NCBI GenBank assembly: GCA_007844125.1
Contig: CM017565.1
Coordinates: 12,266,618 to 12,330,617, forward strand
Length of the DNA: 64,000 nucleotides
Source of the DNA: Sinonovacula constricta
Lineage: Eukaryota > Mollusca > Bivalvia > Cardiida > Solecurtidae
Direction of reading: 5' to 3'
Every line of letters begins with the position of its first letter. The stretch's first letter is position 1. The notes under the pieces were generated by a model. It did not search any database. It had not been told where the DNA came from and saw nothing but the letters and a program-made list of their open reading frames with translations. Shown here piece after piece: positions 11,210 through 23,425 of the stretch. A program made the translations under genes and the position numbers.

Positions 11210-12937
11210 ATGCAGTGCTGGAATGATGTCAAGGTTGCAGTCAGTCTGCTGGTGATCCTGTTTGGGATGGGATCATGGATCGCAATCAATGGTGTGTGGG
11301 TGGAGCTTCCCATCCTGGTCGATCAGCTGCCAGAGAGCTGGAACCTTCCTTCCTACATGACCATTATTATTCAGGTGGCCAACATTGGCCCCATCACAAT
11401 CACAGTGCTTAACCTACTGAAGCCGGGCAAGCTAAATGAGCAATATGTTGTGTATGCTATGGTGGTAATCGGGTCTGCGGCCTCCCTTTTGATGGCATTC
11501 TTCTGGACAGAGACCTCAATTGTAGCTGGCCAGTACCGCAGCACAGCACTTCTGACACTCATGTTTTTCCTGGCTCTGGTGGACTGCACCTCATCTGTGG
11601 TGTTTCTACCCTTCATGCATTTATTCAAGCAGCCCTATCTGACAGCATACTACATAGGAGAGGGTTTCAGTGGTCTGGTGCCTAGTTTAGTGTCTTTAGG
11701 GCAGGGTGTTGGCAAAATTATTTGTGTCAATAATAGCATCTTCAATAATACATTAAATGAGACGGAGTACACTATACAGGGTGTATATGAACCACCCCTG
11801 TTTCCAGTTAAACATTTCTTCTTTTTTGTGTTTTCAATGATGTTAGTCTGTGGTGTGTCATTTATCCTTCTAAATAAATTACCATACTGTAAAACTGAAC
11901 ATGTGAAAACTATGCCAATGTCTGTCTATAAACCTGAAGAAGACATGCAAATGGTTAATGAGTTATCGACTGAAAATATTAGCAGCACTGAGAAAGTTTT
12001 ACCAGAATTAAATGTTCAAACTTTTGTTAGCAGTAATGTGAAAAGAATGTCAACTGTGAATTTTATATATTTTCTGATACTCATTGCATGGGTGAATGCC
12101 CTCACTAATGGAGTTTTACTGTCCATTCAGTCGTACGCCTGTCTCCCATACGGCACCACACCGTATCATCTGGCTGTGACACTAGCTAATATTGCCAACC
12201 CTCTTGCATGTTTTGTGTCATTCTTCATTCATGTGAGGTCTAGTTTGGTGATTTCTGTAGTGACGATGACTGGCAGTGCTCTCTCTGCATACATCCTCGT
12301 ACTGGCTGCCCACAGTCCTCGCCCTCCCCTGGTGGACACCTCCCTAGGCGCAGCTTTTGTGGTCAGTGGGAATACATGTATCTCCTATGCAAATAGAGTT
12401 GTTGAAATCTGAACCTGCATGATCTGTTAATGATATTAAATTTCTTTTTTGTATACAATATAAATAGCAGTAATTAAGATATGACATGATATCACACCCA
12501 GTCACATTATACTGACACGAGGCAGTCGAGGGGCAATTAAATTTTTGCTAGCCATCTCAGAATAGTAAAAAATGGAAATGAAATATTAAATATATTACAG
12601 ACTTTTTAAATTTTATAACAAAAGACACCATTAAATTTGCCATTTCATTTGCTTATTTTGATGGAAACAATCATCTGCTTTATGAAACCATTGCTTATTA
12701 TACTGAATAAAACATATCTTCTTCATAAATATTTTTCAGGTGCTAGCCTATGTGCTTGTATATTTCCTTCTGACGTACACTAAGGTTGCCATAGCTACCC
12801 TGTTTCGCTCAGAGGGAAAGAATGCTCTTCTGTGGTGTGGTGCAGTGACACAGTTTGGGTCAGCCATTGGCTCCATCGCCATGTTTGTTATTGTGAATGT
12901 GTACCAGGTATTCCAGCAGAAGTATCCCTGTACCTAA
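11210..12937 (+). CDS. riboflavin transporter, SLC52A (RFVT) family; two coding exons
   Basis: Multipass plasma-membrane transporter that takes up riboflavin, the precursor of FMN and FAD. Coding exons are 11210-12361 and 12740-12937; the intron is GT-AG and phase 0. Joined, they give 449 residues, close to the 445-469 of the human members RFVT1-3. The N-terminus carries the family signature: FGMGSWIAINGVWVELPIL (residues 18-36), then LPSYMTIIIQVANIGP (46-61). About eleven hydrophobic segments can be traced: near 8-30, 48-70, 79-98, 112-135, 143-165, 205-225, 287-308, 320-340, 345-365, 378-402 and 415-437. The 5/6 loop has three N-glycosylation sequons (NNS, NNT, NET, residues 175-185), and the hydrophilic 6/7 loop (about 227-283) is the usual variable loop. 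The C-terminal exon supplies GKNALLWCGAVTQFGSAIGS, typical of the last two helices. No frameshift or stop interrupts it. The family is clear; which RFVT paralogue it matches is not. Confidence 0.93.
12362..12739 (+). other. intron of the riboflavin transporter gene
   Basis: 378 bases, beginning GTCAGT after GTG and ending ATTTTTCAG. Without splicing, the frame would stop at TGA 12410-12412 and lose the last helix. Splicing joins GAAFV to VLAYVLVYFLL and restores a continuous membrane segment. The intron includes a small SINE-core-like stretch near 12497-12530. Confidence 0.85.
12497..12530 (-). mobile_element. possible SINE core fragment inside the intron
   Basis: CATTATACTGACAC followed by a GAGKCAGTCG-like stretch resembles the central body of the two full SINE copies (CATTATACTGACACCGACG near 4830-4850). 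Only about 30 bases match, so this may be a relic of a different SINE sharing the same core, or chance. Confidence 0.3.
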
Positions 12938-15900
12938 GGTAGAAATATGTACAATATCATAATCATGTAGGAATGTGCAAAAGTGTTGAAAATAAATTAA
13001 CTGTTACTTCTCTAAATAAGGCATCAGTGTTGTGCATAGCATTATATTGTCAGAAATGTTGTGCATATTTTTTTGTATCATTGTAAGTTAATTGTATAGG
13101 TATGTTTGTATCCCCAAGTAAAATTATCTAATTTCAGGACATTGCCTTTATTTCATAGATAGCATAATTCTAAAAGCAACCTGAATAATAATTACAAATG
13201 CGCAATTCAACATTTTAGAGGACTCTCATCCATTTTAAATGAATTTATAAACATGAAATATAAACTAAAGACACTTTTGCTAGATTTTGTTTGAACACTT
13301 TTCATAGCATTGATTTGATATTCATAACCATGACATTAATATTTTGTGTGTATTGTGGGTATGCATGTGTATGCGTATGTGCAAGTGTGTCTCTCTCTTG
13401 TGTTTTAGATTTATTCATATCGGCATACACTCGTCAGTAATGGGAACAAGTATGTTGTGATATATTTGATATATTGACATGCTATTGTTAAAAAACATTA
13501 GTTTCAACACAAAGTGTTTGATCTCGTTTATGCATTTATTTATTTACAGTGTTTATTGAACTAATATGTCTTGTGTCATATTGCTGTATTTTATGTTTTA
13601 GGTTAATTGAATTTAGTACTATTATTCCACAATTTTCGTAAGGATGATTGTTGTGAGTTTAGATAATGACTTATGCTACATATATTATAGGTTTATATAA
13701 TTTTCAAAACTTTATATTAAATACATTCATATTAATATTTTTATGTACTTGATATATATTATTCTTAACTCTTATGAAGAAATTCTACAAAACTTTAAGG
13801 GTCTGTTTATTGCTAAAATAAGGGTTAAAATTTTCATAAAAACTGTATGTTCAGTTTGCTGCAATGTCATTAAAGGAGACAATATATTGTTAATATTGTT
13901 GCAGTAAAGCATGTGTCATAACTGTATAGAAATGACATGAAATACAGATAGAAATTGCGAATAAAATAATTTTGGGGGGAAAATTGCATTATGTCATCAC
14001 AAGTTGGATCTTTCGAGAAAAAAAGAAGCTTTTGGTCAGAAAGGTTTATCAAAGGCGCAGATCAAAAATCTACCATTTGTGACTGTTTGGGTGTGTGGCC
14101 CATCATGAAATGCAGTCAGTTTAGTATTGTGTTTTGAAGCCAAGTTAACTAAAATTTACACTCTTGTATGTTGATGGCATTCTGCCAGTGACATTATGTT
14201 AGTACAGTCACAAAAATTGCCAGAATTTTCTTCTGCCAGTTATTTTGTGGACTGTTGCTTACAACATGGTTTAATAATTAATGGCGTAAAAATCAAGTAG
14301 ACTATTTTGTTTAGTTACTCATATTTAACTGATAAAATACCACAATCATGCTGAGATTTTGTTGACCCTTTACACCCTATTATTATGTTGTTATCATGAG
14401 ATGCTTCAGTTGTCAATATTTGAGCATTATGTTTACTATTTAAAAAAGATTCTGTTATAATTATATATGCTTAAAGTCTGTATAAGGTATAGGTATTATT
14501 AATTTTGATATTAATAATATGGGTCATATTTAATTAATATTTATTTGATGCAGTAAAGAGCTTTTAGACTGCCTTATACAATTGTATGTATGGTGAAAAA
14601 GATGAATAAGTACCATCCATAGACAGACGTTGAAATGTGTTGATAATAGGGGCCAACTTCAATAGTCATTGCAGGAATTTTTTGTATTTTTATAATATTT
14701 AGGCATGGTATGCCCACAACAACTAGATCTCTTTAAACCTGATTAAATTATCATTCCATCTTTGCAACTTTTTGCTTACTTCTAAGCAGTGAAGTATTTG
14801 AATTACAACTCTAAAGACCAGAAAACGTCTCAAATAAACATTTTCTAGCAAGTATGACATTGACGTTTTTGGACAAAAATTTTAGTTTTTGAAACAATGT
14901 GCAAGGGGTTTATCAATCAATTTTTAATAAAACTTCTATTTTGAGATAGAGAAAAGGTCAGTTTTTGTATTGGCTACTGAATAAAAATGTTTGATTAAAC
15001 ATGTGTTATGGTATTAAAGTTGAAAACACTTGGGGTTTTTTAAAGTTTGTATTAAAGAAGAAATCTTTCATGCAGCACAAGAAAGTATATTATTTCCTCC
15101 AAAGAATGATACATGCAACAAGAGAACAGGAGCAGTTCTAACCTATTGCACTTGTTTTTGAATATCTAGACTTCACACTAAATTACCTGAGCATCATATA
15201 AGTGCTTTTTTTAAAAATTACGACATCATTTTCAGTGCCGTCAGTCTGATGTAATTCTGATGTCATGTTATTAAAATGTGTTGATTTTTTCTGGATAAGT
15301 AGAGAATAGAATTTTGTCATAATTTCTTGTTTAGCTAAAATATTTTCAAAAGCCAAACTGTTTAAGTTGATGTCGATGAGATCTAACAAATGGTATATAT
15401 TAATATACAATACATAAATTTTTGAAAAACAAACTCAACTTGTGGATGCTAGAATAAGCATATCTAGGGAAATAGAAGTTAATTGGAAGGGTTTGTTATT
15501 ATGAATGCATATTTACATGGAGGAAAGAAATAGTTTGTCAAAATTTACTCATGGCATAATAACACTGTGCTTAACATCATCTTCATTCACTGCCATGTGT
15601 AATCATTGCAGATTAATGTGAACATGCTTGTTTTTGTATTTACTTTCTGTTCATTCATATATAAAAGCTGAATGTTTGACACATCCAATTATACTGCAAA
15701 TATGATATATGTCTCTAGATTTAGCATTTTACAGCTCATGCATAGTTTTCCCTTTTTATCTCCAATTTTGCACTTTAATCTTATTTTAAAACATGCAAGT
15801 TAAATCATATTTTTCTCAATTGCATATAACCTCTTAACTCACAAAAATTATATAGTCTTCACCTAAATACATATGCTTCATTGTAGTTAATGTTTTTACT

Positions 15901-16832
15901 GCTATATTTAAATATTTTTATAACCAGGCTTTATGTTTGTATCAGAGTTATTCTGCAGTTGTTAAATTACTTATAACAGGCTTTATGTTGACTGATATGA
16001 TTTGTTGATAAGTTTCATCATGAGTGCAAACCAATACCATTTGTTTTGCATTTGTTTTGCATGACAATTAAAACATTAATAAAATCCACGTTTCAGTCTG
16101 GCCCACTTATTGCACAAGCTATAAAAATATATGTTTTGTATAAGTTTTGTACACGAGGATTATTATGTCAAGGGAGACCATTAAGTAAAATTATTCTAAA
16201 TTTTCGCTTTATGCGTTATCTCCCTTTTATGTTTCTGCATGCAGTGAATAGTTAAAACGGCATTTGATTTTGTACTTACTAACATCTTATGATTGATATT
16301 GAAAATTAAAAATCACATTGTATCTCAAAATGTGGCCTTTGCTTTCGGTAACCTATATATTAAGATATGAAGGTAGTTAAATTAAGGTTGATTGCATTTA
16401 TGAACAGATTGCAATATGAACATTATTTAGAACAATCACTTATTTGTTCTTATATTTCCAACCTAAAGAAGCGACCATTTTCTAAATCGTATATTGTACA
16501 TATAATTTTAAGTGCATAAATTTGATTTGGAAATATCTGCCTGCATTATTCAGACCATAAACGCCTCGCTTGGCTGTTAATGTGCCGGCATGGAAAGTAC
16601 TGAACTAGAATGTCTCGTTTCACTAGTCAACAAGTCCGGCATCTAGGTGTGGTTACCGCGCACCTGACTTTTTTCATGGGTACCAAAATGATCGTAAGGG
16701 TATCTATCTGTCACTCAACTTAGATTTGAAATAATTTATTATGCAAATTAGTCAACATGAATATCTTAACTGAGAATCTAAAAGTAAACTTCATTTTCGA
16801 AAAGTTGAAATGTTAAAAGTAAACGGTGTTGG
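12938..16832. other. 3' flank of the transporter gene and AT-rich intergenic DNA
   Basis: Candidate polyadenylation signals AATAAA occur at 12991-12996 and 14926-14931, so the 3' UTR could be short or long. Otherwise the region is AT-rich. The short open frames (for example 16046-16255) have no recognisable motif. Confidence 0.45.
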
Positions 16833-17074
16833 TAACTGTATTTTGCGGAACGGAACGGAACAATATCATGCAGAACGATTCATTAAATATTCTCAATGGA
16901 AATGTTTATTTGTAAATAACATTCCATTTCTATAAGTTCCAGTCAACCAACCCTCCAAAAAGTTACTCTTTCTTGCGATGAGTTAAAGGTAATGTTTAAA
17001 GGTAATTATTTAGACTCTACTACATGTTAGCTAGACTATTACAAAGCCTTGTTCCGTTCCGCAAAATACAGTTA
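16833..17074. mobile_element. small inverted-repeat element (MITE-like)
   Basis: A 242-base segment is bounded by inverted repeats. TAACTGTATTTTGCGGAACG begins the left arm (16833-16862), and its reverse complement forms the right arm (17049-17074). The left arm has one extra CGGAA. If the outer TA on each side is a target duplication, the termini would be ACTGTATTTTGC, which fits a TA-inserting non-autonomous DNA transposon. No coding capacity. Confidence 0.6.
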
Positions 17075-17089
17075 GCTGTGTGGGTATTT

Positions 17090-17504
17090 GTATTTTGCTA
17101 AACGGAATGGAACAACATACAGAACTAATTAAAACACGAGAATAATTATGATAATAAGTAAATGTATAGGTGCATGCGCAGATTTCTTTCATCAAAGATT
17201 ATTTTTACCCATTTCAAGTGATAAAAAATCTGGAACTGAAATTCTGAAAAGTAATTAATATGAAAATATTTCAGTTGTCAAGGAACTTTATTACTAAGCT
17301 CGACAGAGTGTCGCAATTTTCATAGTCTCTTTCAATTTCTCTTCTATTGCATAACATCTCATGTCAGATCTATTTTATATGTACTCATCTAAAGGAGGTG
17401 ATAAATAGTGTCCAGCCAAACCAAATGATAAAAAGTATAGAAGTAGAATCTGACATTTCCCGTTTGGTACCCCATCACGTGTTCCGTTCCGTTCTTCAAG
17501 ATAC
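17090..17504. mobile_element. second, more diverged inverted-repeat element
   Basis: Left arm 17090-17114 (GTATTTTGCTAAACGGAATG...) and right arm 17480-17504 are reverse complements at about 20 of 25 positions and resemble the arms of the neighbouring element. They could bound a related copy inserted next to the first, or be the outer remains of a nested insertion. Confidence 0.35.
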
Positions 17505-17639
17505 TAATAACCATATGACCTTAAAGGAATCCTATATTCTCTTGTCAAATTTATTGCCACTCTACCATTTAAACGAAATGAACATTTTCTTTATTATGCA
17601 GTTGACTAATTCTTTAACTAACATTTAAAATATTTTAGT

Positions 17640-17850
17640 AAGTATGCCGTTTTGGGCTCGACATCGAGCATCTGAATGAGACGTTTACTTACAGCCTCAC
17701 GCCAATTGTCCCTATCCAGAGCCTATTCATCAGAAGTGGTTGATAGGCGGCAGAGCCTTGTCCTCTACCAGGGTGACATGGCAAGTCATCTTCGAGCTGT
17801 ACTCTGTCCCAGTCACTGACCATAAGCACCAGATGTTGAGGGCCCAGTCA
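17640..17850 (-). pseudogene. relic of a LINE-type retrotransposon ORF 3' end
   Basis: On the minus strand one frame reads ALDRDNWREAVSKRLIQMLD, resembling the ending DR-x-x-WR that closes the reverse-transcriptase ORF of many animal non-LTR elements. The frame has a stop directly upstream (TAG, before ALDRD). The preceding 150 bases are GC-richer than the surroundings and open only in other frames, so the copy is truncated and decayed. Confidence 0.4.
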
Positions 17851-18468
17851 GAGGATTCCATTCACTTGAATATAATGTTTACACATAAAACTTCGCAATA
17901 CACAATAAAAATGGATTCCATAAAAGCAATGCGGAGCCAATAACATAAGAATAAAAAAGTACCCTTATTGTTTTCTATACGACATAAAAACTGACATGGA
18001 AGCGATATAAAGAGACGCCACCGCCTTGTATGTTTTTAAGATTGAAATTGTTGACTGTAAAAGTGTTGAACCCAGGCGCGTGGCTGACTGCACGTAGTTG
18101 CGTACACGCTGTCTCCAAGGAATGAAAAACAAACAGATGGAATCTGCAATAAAAATCTTACCCATGTAAAGGGAAGGTTATTTTTAATGCAATTAACTAG
18201 TGCCACTTTTTACCTCATAAAATGCAAAATTGCTAAATCGATCAAGTAACGCGTTTGTAGCTGCCCTTCTTTGGAATGTTACAATTCTTGTACTCCTATA
18301 TTGCATGAAATCGAGACGATCACACCGTGGTAGTATCTGGTGGAGGAATATGTACTGAATGGTAAATGTTCGTCGTTTACCGCTGCTTTTATGTTTCTTC
18401 AAATATACAGTGGTTTTTGCATTTAATCGGCCCACGAAAAAATATCTTTCTTGTAAGGATGACGTATT

Positions 18469-18583
18469 AGTTGCTACGTCATAGACATCGCCACTAGTTT
18501 AGTCACGTGACTTGCTTACATAAATCCGCATTCGAATCATCTGTGGCCCTTTCCGTACACGTTCGAAAAGAAACTTCGAAGGT
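18469..18583 (+). promoter_or_regulatory. candidate promoter and untranslated first exon
   Basis: Within about 110 bases lie a TACGTCAT element (near 18474-18481), a 10-bp palindrome GTCACGTGAC (18503-18512, an E-box core), a CCCTTTCC pyrimidine tract (18547-18554) like a 5'-TOP transcription start, and a strong donor AAG/GTAAGAG at 18581/18582. Ordered this way they fit a housekeeping-type promoter with a ~32-base non-coding first exon. No matching downstream exon was recognised, so the gene is unknown. Confidence 0.3.
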
Positions 18584-19378
18584 AAGAGTATAAGCACACC
18601 AGTATTTTCGGCATATGCTTCGGTCTTCCTACTTCGTAAAGTAGCTCCTCATTTAAAGACAGTTAAGTTGCCACTTTGAAATAACGCAAGCAAATAATAG
18701 AAATGGCTTATTTTGAAAAATGCATTGATTATCCACATCAGGCCTTTACAGTCAAACGCATGCTTTTACCTAAAATCAGGACTACAACACACGAATCGGT
18801 GCTGTAAGGTCCGCGCCGCTCCTAACATTTTACTTGTTTGCATCCAACACATTTACATACGTGTACTGTCCTTGTTCTTATCATATATAAATACTGCGTT
18901 TACAATGTCAGTTTTCACCTCGTGTAACAAAAAGTGAATGTTGTACATAGGTATCGGCAAATAGATAAAAAAGAGCTCCACATGATTCTCTCTCTTGTCT
19001 GTTTGGCGGGCATTCTAACCCTGATAAATTGTTATTGTGTTTTTTTCTTTCTTTCTTAAAATTTCGAAACATGTTACTAAATGTACGCGAGGATTCTGTA
19101 CGCCCTTACTTACGAAAGAAGATAGGAAAGCTCTTCGATACGTCTGTCCATGTTCGGTCTGCATGTTAACAAATTGAAATTATCTATAAGCAACAATACA
19201 GCCATTAGCCAGACAAAATGCCTCTTCTGGTCAATCCATTGAGTATGCAGGGAAGAAATCTGATTTTAGATGCAATGTTTATGCAACATTTAAAGATTTC
19301 CGCAATATACATAAATGATTTCTGTAAGATCCGCGCGAATCTAAAGATAGCATGACAAGCTGCCGGCGTGCAGGAATG

Positions 19379-19850
19379 CTTTTATAGCATCTGAGAAGTG
19401 TTTGTGGTCAAATCAATCGGAAGGTGTTTTAAATTCACACCCTAATGATGTCAAGACACGTTTTCAAAAGGATCTTATTAAAGATTCGGATAATAAGCTC
19501 ACTTGCATAAGAAAAACGTGCAACACACTAAGATCGCTTTTATAACATACCTGAAGTGGACTTGGTCAAGAGGCAAAGGTTATAGACTCAGGATCGGATG
19601 GTTCCGAATACAAACCCCAGACCCGTTCTGACAAATTTTCAAAAAGATCTTATTAACGATTTGAAAAAATGATTAAATAAACTTTCAACACATGTAAGCA
19701 TTTATAACATGGTTGAAGTGTTCTTGGTCAGAGGTTAAGGTTATGGAAAAGGGATCGGAGGGTTCGGTGTTCAAAACCTAGACCTGACATGAGATTTCGT
19801 TCCTTGTCCAAGATTTTCATTACACGAAGATTTTGCGAAAACAATATATG
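19379..19850. repeat. three diverged ~160-bp tandem units
   Basis: Units start at 19379, 19537 and 19699 with YWTTTATARCAT, followed by GAAGTG, TTGGTCA and GATCGGA-like motifs, then by TTTTCAAAARGATCTTATTA in the first two. Spacing is 158 and 162 bases. The third unit has a B-box-like GGTTCGGTGTTCAAAACC, so the unit may derive from a tRNA-type SINE, but this is uncertain. Confidence 0.55.
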
Positions 19851-20039
19851 TTCAGACTTGCTTCCTTGGATGATTTTAAAATATTGCTTATTATAATAAG
19901 ACAGTTTGATATTTTGTAGTATTTCGGACAATGGCATCCAACCTTTCACTTCACAGCAACTTTTGTTAAGATGTATTTTTAATGTCAGTTCAGTGTGTAA
20001 TTATAAACTATAGTAGCACATACTTACGTAATAACATTG

Positions 20040-21300
20040 CTTCGTTAATGTCCGATCCCGTTCTACAAAAAATAGTTGGACAGGTTTGGAACTTGCTAAA
20101 ACGTGTACAAAATGTATATAAAAAAAGACCAAAGTTATTCTTTAAACAGTCCCCAATATGTCTATCAGTCCCCTATGCCGTTCTTACAACGTTCAGATCG
20201 TGTGCAGTTGTCGCATTTTCCTCGACGGTGCACCATTTTCAACCAGTTCAAACTCTTTTTCAGTCCGTTCGCAACTAGTGCTACTACGCTCCCTATACGT
20301 CAAAATCCGTTCTAGCTAGTTCGTAACCCGACCATTCCGTTTATAGACAGTTCAACTCGTTCTGAATACATTCTTATCTCGTTTCCAGTCCGTCCAGAAC
20401 GTAATGACAACCACGTCCTGACATGACAGCTATAGCAATCCACAACGTTTGTGCCAGTTTTCGTTCGCGTTCGACGCTTCAGGTGATCAGCGTTAATCCA
20501 AAAATGTAAGAAGACGTGGCAAAGTTGACGCTAAAGAAGGAACTGACTGCACCTGCTGAACTAAAGCCATTCCAGATCAGCCCTAATGTCATGGTCCGGT
20601 TGCTGAGTCTATACGTAAAGAAGCAATCACAGCTGCAAAAGTATCCATTTAACTACTAAAAACGGCCAGTATTTATAACAGTCTTTGGTTGTTTTGCAAA
20701 CAGGGTAAACGTTGTAAGAGCTGCGTGAGAACGAAATAAACATCATAAAATGTAAAGAGCGTACCTTGAACACACAGCGAACTTTAGGAACTGTATAAAG
20801 ACTGTATAAAACGTGTTGCAAACATGTTTCAAACTTCTAAGATGTTGTTTTTTTTAAGTAAAGACTGAACTAAGGACGTAATGCGGTCGTAGTAAGCCTG
20901 TGTGTGAACGAGATGAACGAACTGCAAACAAATTCAATCGGTGTGCACACGTATTACCGGACTAATGTCCGATCTCATCGCGCCAAAGAACGTTCCTAAT
21001 ACAATCTTAGTACGTCAATTCCGTCGACAGTACGTCCATTCCGTTTTAAGTACGTTGTCACAGACAAACGGGATGGCAGCCCGGAATCTGAAACACCATG
21101 CCCATGCAAACCCGTTTAAGCTCGTCCATTAAGTTCGGAAACAGTCGTTAAAACGTTTCTACTACGTCCACTACCATTTACAAACAGATTTGTCACGTTC
21201 GGCTACATGTTTCAAAACGTAGGAAGAACGAGTTTGGTATAAATGTGGTATTAGAGCTCTGTAAAACCTGTTTAAGGACGCTAGTCTGTCGCTTTTGCCG
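20040..21300. other. unexplained region rich in ACGTYC/CCGTTC words
   Basis: The region has more CpG than its surroundings and repeats short words such as CCGTTC, AGTCCGTYC, GTACGTC and, in its right half, AACGT and GAACG. No unit length could be fixed. A frame at 20516-20660 reads KLTLKKELTAPAELKPF before a stop, but no family was recognised. It may be an old non-autonomous transposon. Confidence 0.3.
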
Positions 21301-22550
21301 ACTGACCGTGCCATGGCGGTAACTGTTGGGTTTGCTCTGTCTGTTTATTGACTCGTCCCAAATCTGTTTTTACTTCAACATTGGCTTGCAGGTGAATGTG
21401 TCTTTTCAAACTTCGGTATATGTTGCATTGCTCGTAGAACTTGTTCATAATTCTTCATTACAGTTAATTGTAATAATGTTAGTAACTTGTTGTTTTTCTA
21501 CATATGTAGCATCTTGTGAAACCTATTGTATAGTGTCAGTTTTGCTTTTTATTTTGTTTTGAATCATTCTATGGTCAAAATAATTCCGTAGTATATGAAA
21601 TGTACAACGCGTTGGAAATTGGAAAGCAGGCACGTCTTCAGCTGCAAACGAAAACCTCTTCTAAAACGTAGATTATACATTAAGAATGCACCAGAGTCAC
21701 TAACATTCGATCATAGAAAATAATTTAGTAAATATTCAATACATTAATAATAATGTTGCATTTTATCTTAAATAGGGTCTAAAATAAATGTTCATACATA
21801 CCGAATTCGACCAAAATTAACTGCATTACCTGGTACCTATTACACCCTTGTAATCTGAATCTAAAAATCCCGAGTGCACAATTCGTCTCTGATCGCGCAT
21901 GATAGTGACAGAGATGGCTTCAGGGAAACAAAAAGGCCCAATCGGACATTTTTTAGGCTTTTAATATAACATGTTCATTGGACTTTTCTGAATATATGTT
22001 TTATATTGTTGGCTTTGGTATTAACTTTAATATGATATTTTGAGCAAAGCCGATAAATGTGAAATAATGACTCCGTTCCGCCGGAACTGTACGTAACGTC
22101 TTCCATGTAGAATGTCCATCTATAAATAGAATGTATCACTTGAAATTGTCCGCGTTCGTGTATACTTTCAAGTTGTGAGTTTCTTACCGACAGAATCGTA
22201 CACATGTATTATTTATTTGTGCTATACAATTTTAGGAATATTATTCTGTACTTAACTGCTAGTCATGATATGACTACGTATATGTAGGCCTACGTTTGCG
22301 ATTTTAGAAGATCAAGTGATAATTCAGTGTTAGTGGCAAAAAAACGTGATACATGCATTTATTATAATTCGTGATATGTACTGTAGACATGCACCAATAA
22401 AAGTTGGTCTATATTTACACGTCTCTACCTTTTCCTCAAACTGTATGATTCGGTTCAAATGTTCGTATATTTTTATCTTTCAGGTCTGACAGCCCCTACA
22501 CCCCCGGCCCAACCCCCTTACAACCGCTATGGCCCCACCCTCTTTCATTT
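21301..22550. other. intergenic, nothing recognised
   Basis: Ordinary AT-rich sequence. A hydrophobic open frame at 21326-21562 has no recognised motif and no gene context. Confidence 0.4.
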
Positions 22551-22609
22551 AACTGCATATATCCTGATTTAACCGAAATGATCAGAGCTGGCAAAATTCC
22601 TTTAACGGT

Positions 22610-22680
22610 ACACAGTATTGAGTTCGAACCCAAGACCTCCTCCGTAATCAGGTGCTCTAACACCTGGCCTACCTGAACAG
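22610..22680 (-). mobile_element. tRNA-like SINE head, degenerate
   Basis: On the minus strand an A-box-like TAGGCCAGGTGTTAGAG (reverse of 22654-22671) precedes a B box GGTTCGAACTC (reverse of 22620-22630) at tRNA spacing. No acceptor-stem pairing was found, so it is a SINE head or tRNA relic and not a working tRNA gene. Confidence 0.5.
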
Positions 22681-22822
22681 TGAGCTTTTAACCTTCCTTA
22701 TTTTAAGCCAGGTATCAACTGGACAGAACCACCAGTACCTAGCACGTTCCTGCTCCGCATGGTGTTCTGATGAATTAATTCTGACGGCACTAAAAAGGGC
22801 TGTAAAATCCCAGTACCGAGGG

Positions 22823-22890
22823 CGGGGGATCGAATCCAGGACCTCCTGCTCTTGAGGTAGGTGCTCTAGCAACTGAGCTACATGGGGACC
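22823..22890 (-). mobile_element. tRNA-derived SINE head
   Basis: The minus strand reads TGTAGCTCAGTTGCTAGAGC (A box, D arm) and then GGATTCGATCCC (B box). The D arm pairs well and the loop in the anticodon position would read CAA. However, the 5' GTCCCCA has no partner after the T arm, so the cloverleaf does not close. Together with the neighbouring head at 22610 it forms two tRNA-like heads in the same orientation 200 bases apart. Confidence 0.6.
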
Positions 22891-23298
22891 TGCCTCTGGG
22901 GAAAGCATTCTCACTACATCAAGTACACCTGTTGATGTAGTTCAATTCCAATGCATTGTTAACATAACCGAATGTGAATGAGAGATTATGTTCTTCTGGA
23001 AACGTCCGATATGTATATTAAATTGGATTGAATGTAGTTTTAAGAAAACAAATACTTATATGGTAAAATTACTTGCAGAATTTTAATATATACATTAATA
23101 ACTACTTATTGCAAAAGATAACGCGTTCATTTTGACGCCAAATTACGTTGGCTGTTTTCTGCTGTATCTCCCTTGAAGAATCATTTATGATTCCGTTCTA
23201 TTTTTAACTTATGATATTCCGTTCTATTTTAAGCTTAGTGACGTCTATATTTATGTGGTACCGCCACCTAGCGTCTGAATGATGTCAATTCTTAACTT

Positions 23299-23425
23299 GT
23301 ACATTAGTGATTTGTGACTTGAGAATTGTGACTTTGAGATTTGTAACTTGTAAATTGTAAGCGAACATAACATTTGTGACTTGATAATTGTGACTTGAGA
23401 TTTGTAATTTCCAAATTGTATACAA
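23299..23425. repeat. short degenerate repeat of TTGTGACTTGAGA-like words
   Basis: About eight imperfect 13-20 base copies of (A/G)TTTGTGACTTGAGAA lie just left of the 69-bp array. The unit has no similarity to the array unit. Confidence 0.55.

Noticed and set aside
12362..12412. Transporter ending at TGA 12410-12412
   Set aside because: The protein would lose its last helix, and an acceptor at 12738-12739 restores the family C-terminus in frame.
22823..22890. Functional tRNA gene
   Set aside because: The A and B boxes are good but the acceptor stem does not pair.
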